From: Entonaema liquescens
Lineage: Eukaryota; Ascomycota; Sordariomycetes; Xylariales; Xylariaceae
Assembly: GCA_902805475.1 (NCBI GenBank)
Contig: CADCSX010000008.1
Location: forward strand, 1-64,000
Length of the DNA stretch: 64,000 nucleotides
Direction of reading: 5' to 3'
In this document: positions 59,611-64,000 of the stretch, piece by piece
Layout of the letters: each line of letters begins with the position of its first letter
How positions within the stretch are numbered: position 1 is the stretch's first letter
Position numbers and translations under genes: made by a program
Notes under the pieces: model-generated
Told to the model about the DNA's origin: nothing
Databases searched by the model: none
Seen by the model: only the letters and a program-made list of their open reading frames with translations

Positions 59611-61932
59611 TTAAACCGTCTTTCCGCCACAGTCCGGAATTTTGACGCCCTCTTTCAGATTCCTATTGACATCCATGAGGCCCCATTGATCCTCCCATTC
59701 TTTACCAGGCGTATCGAAGCTGATTTTCCAGGGCTCGTCAAACATCTCAAACCAGAAATAATTGGTACCATTCTCGAGGGCCTGGCAGACCCAATTGTCC
59801 ATCAGCGTGTTCAGTTCGTCGATGCCCGCTACTGAGCCGTTAGGACAGTCCGTCACCTTGGCGTCGCCGCAGTTAGTTCCACCTTTCGTGGGCCAGCCAA
59901 TCTCCGAGATAACGTTCTTCTCACTTTCCGTCTTGAAGAACCCCTGTGCCTTGTTCTCCCAGAACTGCCATGTCCAAGAAGCGGCGTCCTTAGCGTTAAC
60001 ACCGGCGAAAAAAGGATGGATATTGCCCATGATGTAATCGCTCATGCTGGCGAGTTGCGAATCCCAGTTGTCACCAAGATCACTCGTGGCCACAGGAAGG
60101 TTCCAGTTGTGTTTGGTCAAATTGGTTCTCACTGAGTCCAGCAGATCACTAAGCTGTGAAGCGGTCATCTGCTGCCGGAACAGGATCTCGTTGCCAACGA
60201 TGAGTCCCTTGAACGGCTTGGCCCCGTACTCGTCCAAAATATTCCACATCTTGCTCAGCTGACGCTCATTTGTGGTGTCGTTTCCGTCTTGCCATACACC
60301 AAGCCAGATTTTGATATCATCCTCGAGTTTAAGCTGCCGCAGAGCGTGGATCGTCATCTCCGTTTGGTTGCAATCGGTGCCGTAGAGCCGAATCGTGTTT
60401 GTTAGCTGCGAGAGCACAGCAACATCTCGAGTCACATTGTTCTGGGAAGGCGGATTCTTAAGGCAATCCGGGAACTGGACGTTAATAGGCGTATAGTCAA
60501 CACCGGGAAAGACCTTGTGTAGGTTTTTGTTATTCATCAGCGCCTGGATCTCGTTAGATGTTGCGTCCAGATCTCCATTCGCGGCTGTGTCCGATTCAGC
60601 GGATTGGACTCCACTGGAGCTGCCCGAACTACCACTCTTGTTTTTGTTAACCAAAATCCCCCCTACGACGCCACCTGCTATTCCACCGGCGATAATAAGG
60701 CCGACGAGTATCAGAATGAACCACTTCCACTTTTTGCGGCTATTATTCTGACTGGATAACCATTCCGATTGTTTCTCGGCCCTGGTACCCATCTCATATT
60801 CACCATCCACACCACCGAGCCTGCCCGCAGAGCTCGTATTCTGTACTGGGTCATAGTTAATACCGCTATTTCGATTCCTTCCCATAAGGCCGCCCATTAC
60901 ACCAGCGCCAGCCGCAGCACCCGCTACACCAGGTGCAGTGCTGTTGCCAGCCCGATGACTCGACCCACCCAGACTTAGGATACTATTCCGGGTAGAGCGT
61001 CGATATTCGAGGCCATCATCACCATCGTCGTCAATGTCGTTCGGATTAAACTGGCCAAGCCCGGGATCCAGTCTCCGGCCGTAGGCCATGTGAGGATCTC
61101 GGAATGGATCGCCAGAGTAGCCTGGCATGCCTCGGGTCGGCGTCCCTTGGCCCGAATAAGACGCAGCCGCACTCCCTGAAGGAGCTAGACTAGGCGAGGA
61201 ATTGTAGGCCTGGCTAGATGAGCCATATGGACCGGAACCGTATCCCGGCGACGCATCATAATTCCGATCGTATGCATTACTCTGGGGCCCATCGTAGGGC
61301 GCTTCTTCCGACAGCGCAGCTGGGTGCGCGTCAGAATAAAGAGCCTGCTGGCGCTGTGAGTCTCGATATTGCTGAGTTTGCCTCATGGCTTCTAGTCCGC
61401 TCTCTCGCGCGTTTCTTTCCGCAACACTCATAGCCAGCCCGGACATGCCACCGGCCGCAGCCTCGCTAAAATTATCGGCACCTGGAGTAACGTTAGACTG
61501 AGGGAGCTCGCTTCCCCAATTGGATATGCCGTTTTCTTGGTGAGGCGGCGGCACAGGTCCAGATGAAGAAGAGTGATGCGCAGCATAGACACCCGCAGCT
61601 GAAGCACCAAATCCAGGAGCCACAACACTGTCTACCCCTCCGTTATATGCTCTATTTTGGCGCGACCTATTGAATATTGAGTCGGGGTGAGCGCCAGGAT
61701 GAATTGGTGCTCTGGTAGGCGAAAGATGTGCTGAATGACGATGCGATTCGGAAGGGGAGGCTGAATAATCTTGGTAGAAGCGAGGCTGTGACGCTGGTGA
61801 GGAATGATGGGACGGACGAGAGGGAGAGCGCTGCTGTCGACTGGAATGCGCGTAGTTAGAGTTTATGTTTCTTGGGTTGTCGAGAGGGTCGCGCTCGTCT
61901 GGTTCAGAATTAAAAGAGTATCGACGACTCAT
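59611..61932 (-). CDS. btgC: BtgC-like GH17 glucan endo-1,3-beta-glucosidase, type II membrane protein
   Basis: A single exon of 773 residues. BtgC-type enzymes are plasma-membrane-anchored GH17 beta-1,3-glucanases (or transglycosylases) acting on the cell wall. A long Ser/Gly/Tyr-rich cytoplasmic region (1-400) ends in a basic stop (SRKKWKW), followed by one membrane helix (about 404-428, FILILVGLIIAGGIAGGVVGG), so the catalytic domain faces outside. The GH17 domain starts at VFPGVDYTPINVQFPDC (about 474). The acid/base Glu582 lies in IVGNEILFRQ and the nucleophile Glu677 in VISEIGWPTKGG; TNYFWFEMFDEPWK lies near the end. Length and layout match the family fully. Confidence 0.94.
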   Translation of the reverse strand: MSRRYSFNSEPDERDPLDNPRNINSNYAHSSRQQRSPSRPSHHSSPASQPRFYQDYSASPSESHRHSAHLSPTRAPIHPGAHPDSIFNRSRQNRAYNGGVDSVVAPGFGASAAGVYAAHHSSSSGPVPPPHQENGISNWGSELPQSNVTPGADNFSEAAAGGMSGLAMSVAERNARESGLEAMRQTQQYRDSQRQQALYSDAHPAALSEEAPYDGPQSNAYDRNYDASPGYGSGPYGSSSQAYNSSPSLAPSGSAAASYSGQGTPTRGMPGYSGDPFRDPHMAYGRRLDPGLGQFNPNDIDDDGDDGLEYRRSTRNSILSLGGSSHRAGNSTAPGVAGAAAGAGVMGGLMGRNRNSGINYDPVQNTSSAGRLGGVDGEYEMGTRAEKQSEWLSSQNNSRKKWKWFILILVGLIIAGGIAGGVVGGILVNKNKSGSSGSSSGVQSAESDTAANGDLDATSNEIQALMNNKNLHKVFPGVDYTPINVQFPDCLKNPPSQNNVTRDVAVLSQLTNTIRLYGTDCNQTEMTIHALRQLKLEDDIKIWLGVWQDGNDTTNERQLSKMWNILDEYGAKPFKGLIVGNEILFRQQMTASQLSDLLDSVRTNLTKHNWNLPVATSDLGDNWDSQLASMSDYIMGNIHPFFAGVNAKDAASWTWQFWENKAQGFFKTESEKNVISEIGWPTKGGTNCGDAKVTDCPNGSVAGIDELNTLMDNWVCQALENGTNYFWFEMFDEPWKISFDTPGKEWEDQWGLMDVNRNLKEGVKIPDCGGKTV

Positions 61933-63526
61933 GGTTCCAGAAGTAAACCAAGGAGGGAAGGGGGGCTGGTCCCCAAAAGCATGGACTGAGCACTAGGTAC
62001 CGACTAGCAATGGGGCGCTACCAAGATTCAATGTTCAATTTGATGTTATCAAAGTGCGATTACCAGTTACCGGTTGGTACCGTAGGGAAGATAGGGAGAA
62101 TTAGTAGCAAGAAGTGGGACTTGAGAAGGTTCGGGTCCTGAACAAGTGGGTTAATGATAGTAATTAAAGGTGCAAGACACTAGCACTGTACCTACCTCTT
62201 TTATCGCAGCAGATCGTACCTACATACGTCAACTATGTACCTAGGTAATACCTAAAAATACTATACCTAGCGACCAAGACAGAAAGAGCGATGAAATAGC
62301 TAAGAGGCGCAAGAACAAACAAAAAACAATGGGAAACAGTTGATGATAGAACATCAAGTCGAGGTAAGTTTTGCTTAGAAACTTGAGGTAACACATGCAT
62401 TAACATGTACGTTGTACTACATTAAAAAAAAAATTAGACATTAATAAAAGATTGGACATCGTAAAGCTGTAACGTTTCCAAGTTCATGATATATTTTCCC
62501 GTCACCTAGGCATAATTACCTAACCTCTATAGGCATTAGATACCTATATGCACAGCCAGGAATATGAAATACGCGCTCGTATCTTAACCCATTAGTCCCA
62601 ATTCGACAGGATAAACCTTTTTTCTCATTTGGCACTTCGTATAAGGCATGTTAGGTTCTCGATAAATATGATTTGCTGGCTGGAAAAGGTTTATTGATCT
62701 CTATTCTGGTCCCTACATTTCATTTGAAAAAGTACCTGTCGAATATTTGTGTTTTTATTGGGCGACACACCAGCAAATTTAACCTAGCAACCGCCAATCA
62801 ATCCATCCAGATATGGTTCTTTACACACTACCTCGGTACCATTTAGTACCATTGCTGAGGATTACCGGGCAACATCGAAGTTGATCAGTGGTAGATCGGT
62901 GGTTGGCCAACCAACCATCTACTATATTACTAACTAACTATATTACCAACTATATGTTACCTTGACGCATAAAATAAGTAGGCTGGTAGGTGGTATGGCT
63001 TGTGTATATAATACACCCACCAAGCGCACTATTTCAGTCCTCCTCTATCAGATTTGTATTAGATTATGATGAAAAGTAGAGGTAGCAAGGTCGAAGAAGG
63101 TCGCCTACCCAGCATATACATACGTATAGGTCCAGTATGTTTCTACCATGATAGGTAATTGGTAGGTCACCTATAGGTAATACGATACGACGTCGGTCAT
63201 CCTACTATCCGCAGCAAAAGCTCCGATGATGTTGTCATCACGTCAATCGCGATGCAAGCAAACGCCCATACAATATCGCCCTCTCCATATATCAGAGTTT
63301 GCAGCTTTCCTCTCATTTCGCTCATCCTCTATTGATGTAACAGTGTTATGTCAGACCCTTTCTTCCCCCAGCTCTTCATTGCAGATTCGTGACGTCAACT
63401 CTCCCGTCTTTCCATAGTATATAAAGGTCTACAACCGCAAGTCGTAGAGAAGGTTAGTTTTCCTCAATCAGCTCAATTACATCCTAAAAGCTATTCCTTT
63501 GTTTTACTAGTGACTAAATATTTACC
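61933..63526. promoter_or_regulatory. Divergent upstream region between btgC (-) and the right-edge gene (+)
   Basis: A 1.6-kb non-coding interval with several TACCTAGGTA-type words (62210-62270, 63115-63180), TAGTACCATT repeats and a TTGGCCAACCAACC stretch (62903-62917). The region immediately upstream of the right-edge gene carries the CRE and TATA elements annotated separately. Confidence 0.5.
63390..63425 (+). promoter_or_regulatory. CRE (TGACGTCA) and TATA box of the right-edge gene
   Basis: A perfect TGACGTCA palindrome at 63390-63397, the binding site of CRE/ATF-type bZIP factors, lies about 20 bp upstream of TATATAAAG (about 63418-63426). The TATA lies about 100 bp before the ATG at 63527. 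The arrangement fits a stress- or development-inducible gene. Confidence 0.65.
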
Positions 63527-64000
63527 ATGTCAGCAACTCGAAACACAGAGTCCTTATCTCACCAGGGAGAATTCCATAGCCGCGTACCACCTGCGGAACC
63601 TCTTACAACTACCGGGCATAAGCCAGGTGTGAAAGTCGGCAATGAAGCCGCACCCGAGTTTCACGCTGAAAAGTACCCGCCCGGCACCGCGCCCCGAGAA
63701 AACACATTCCAACCTCGACCCGAGGGCGAAACGCCAGCGGAGGCTCCAAACGTCGAATCCCAGCGATTGACCGACCCCGTAGAAACCCTTGGTGGCACTA
63801 CATCCCAAGCTGTTCATACCGGCCTAGGCAAACCAATCCAGGGCCAATCAGGAGCTGAGCTGCACGGCAATTTACAAGGCGACCACACTAACCGACGAAA
63901 GAAGGAGCATGCTGGATTAGAGGGTACTGGGGCGAGTGTCGGCGATAGCGTCCGTCAGAAAGGAGGAGATCTACCTGAGGGTGTAGAAAAGAGTACAAGA
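63527..64000 (+). CDS. Hydrophilic, disordered stress-type protein, 5' part only
   Basis: The frame from ATG at 63527 is open for 158 codons to the window edge. The protein is strongly hydrophilic and low in hydrophobic residues, rich in Gly, Glu, Pro, Thr and Lys. It has motifs such as EKYPPGTAPRENTFQPRPEGE, ELHGNLQGDHTNRRKKEHAG and LEGTGASVGDSVRQKGGDLPEG. This pattern is common in ascomycete conidial or stress-induced LEA/dehydrin-like proteins of unknown mechanism. It has no signal peptide or membrane segment. The inducible-looking promoter supports a stress role, but this is inference. The 3' end lies outside the window. Confidence 0.75.
   Translation, partial: MSATRNTESLSHQGEFHSRVPPAEPLTTTGHKPGVKVGNEAAPEFHAEKYPPGTAPRENTFQPRPEGETPAEAPNVESQRLTDPVETLGGTTSQAVHTGLGKPIQGQSGAELHGNLQGDHTNRRKKEHAGLEGTGASVGDSVRQKGGDLPEGVEKSTR

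Noticed and set aside
18300..64000. tRNA or rRNA genes
   Set aside because: No GGTTCGAATCC-type T-loop with matching acceptor stem, and no rRNA-like sequence, was found by eye.

Overview
The window is the left end of a chromosome from a filamentous ascomycete (Pezizomycotina, probably a Sordariomycete). It opens with about 139 bp of CCCTAA telomere repeat. About 18.2 kb of extremely AT-rich subtelomere follows, in which repeated copies differ almost only by C-to-T and G-to-A changes, the signature of repeat-induced point mutation (RIP). The unique region starts abruptly at about 18.3 kb. Its genes have short introns (50-130 bp) with GT-AG ends and CTAAC/CTGAC-like branch sites. The class assignment is inferred from gene content and RIP; the species is not identified.

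Subtelomere (1-18300). A subtelomeric unit (140-2520) is followed by RIP-mutated copies (2521-3110 plus 9986-10837, and 10838-11425). Two large elements are nested in these copies. One is a 6.86-kb LINE-like insertion (3111-9971) with 14-bp flanking duplications and an (AAT)n tail. The other is a 5.2-kb LTR retrotransposon (11894-17100) with LTRs of about 215 bp and a 5-bp target duplication. Arrays resembling (AAATTA)n around the LTR element are decayed interstitial TTAGGG repeats. No intact gene is visible here.

Accessory strip (18300-25400). This holds the 3' fragment of an aldo/keto reductase gene, a trichodiene-synthase-family terpene synthase with a probable GC-AG intron, an uncharacterised single-pass membrane protein, a possible hydrolase remnant and an uncharacterised coiled-coil protein.

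Core-like region (26880-64000). In order: a STRAP-type WD40 protein (-), DOA1/UFD3 (+), a BIM1-like copper protein (-), an SRR1-domain protein (+), an Mgat4-like glycosyltransferase (-), a MITE, a Ulp1-type cysteine protease (+), SPT8 of SAGA (+), an Rds1-like ferritin-fold secreted protein (-), a GH92 alpha-mannosidase with two micro-exons and an apparent frameshift (+), an Hrr1/ZNFX1-like helicase (+), a SWIM-RING protein (-), a BtgC-like GH17 glucanase (-) and the start of a hydrophilic stress-type protein (+) at the right edge.

These are eukaryotic single-gene units, not operons. Three themes recur: protein quality control and ubiquitin/SUMO (DOA1, SWIM-RING, Ulp1-like), chromatin and RNA surveillance (SPT8, Hrr1-like), and cell-wall or surface glycobiology (GT54-like, GH92, GH17, BIM1-like). 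Exon coordinates were read by hand from reading frame, splice consensus and family similarity; their summed lengths keep frame everywhere except GH92.
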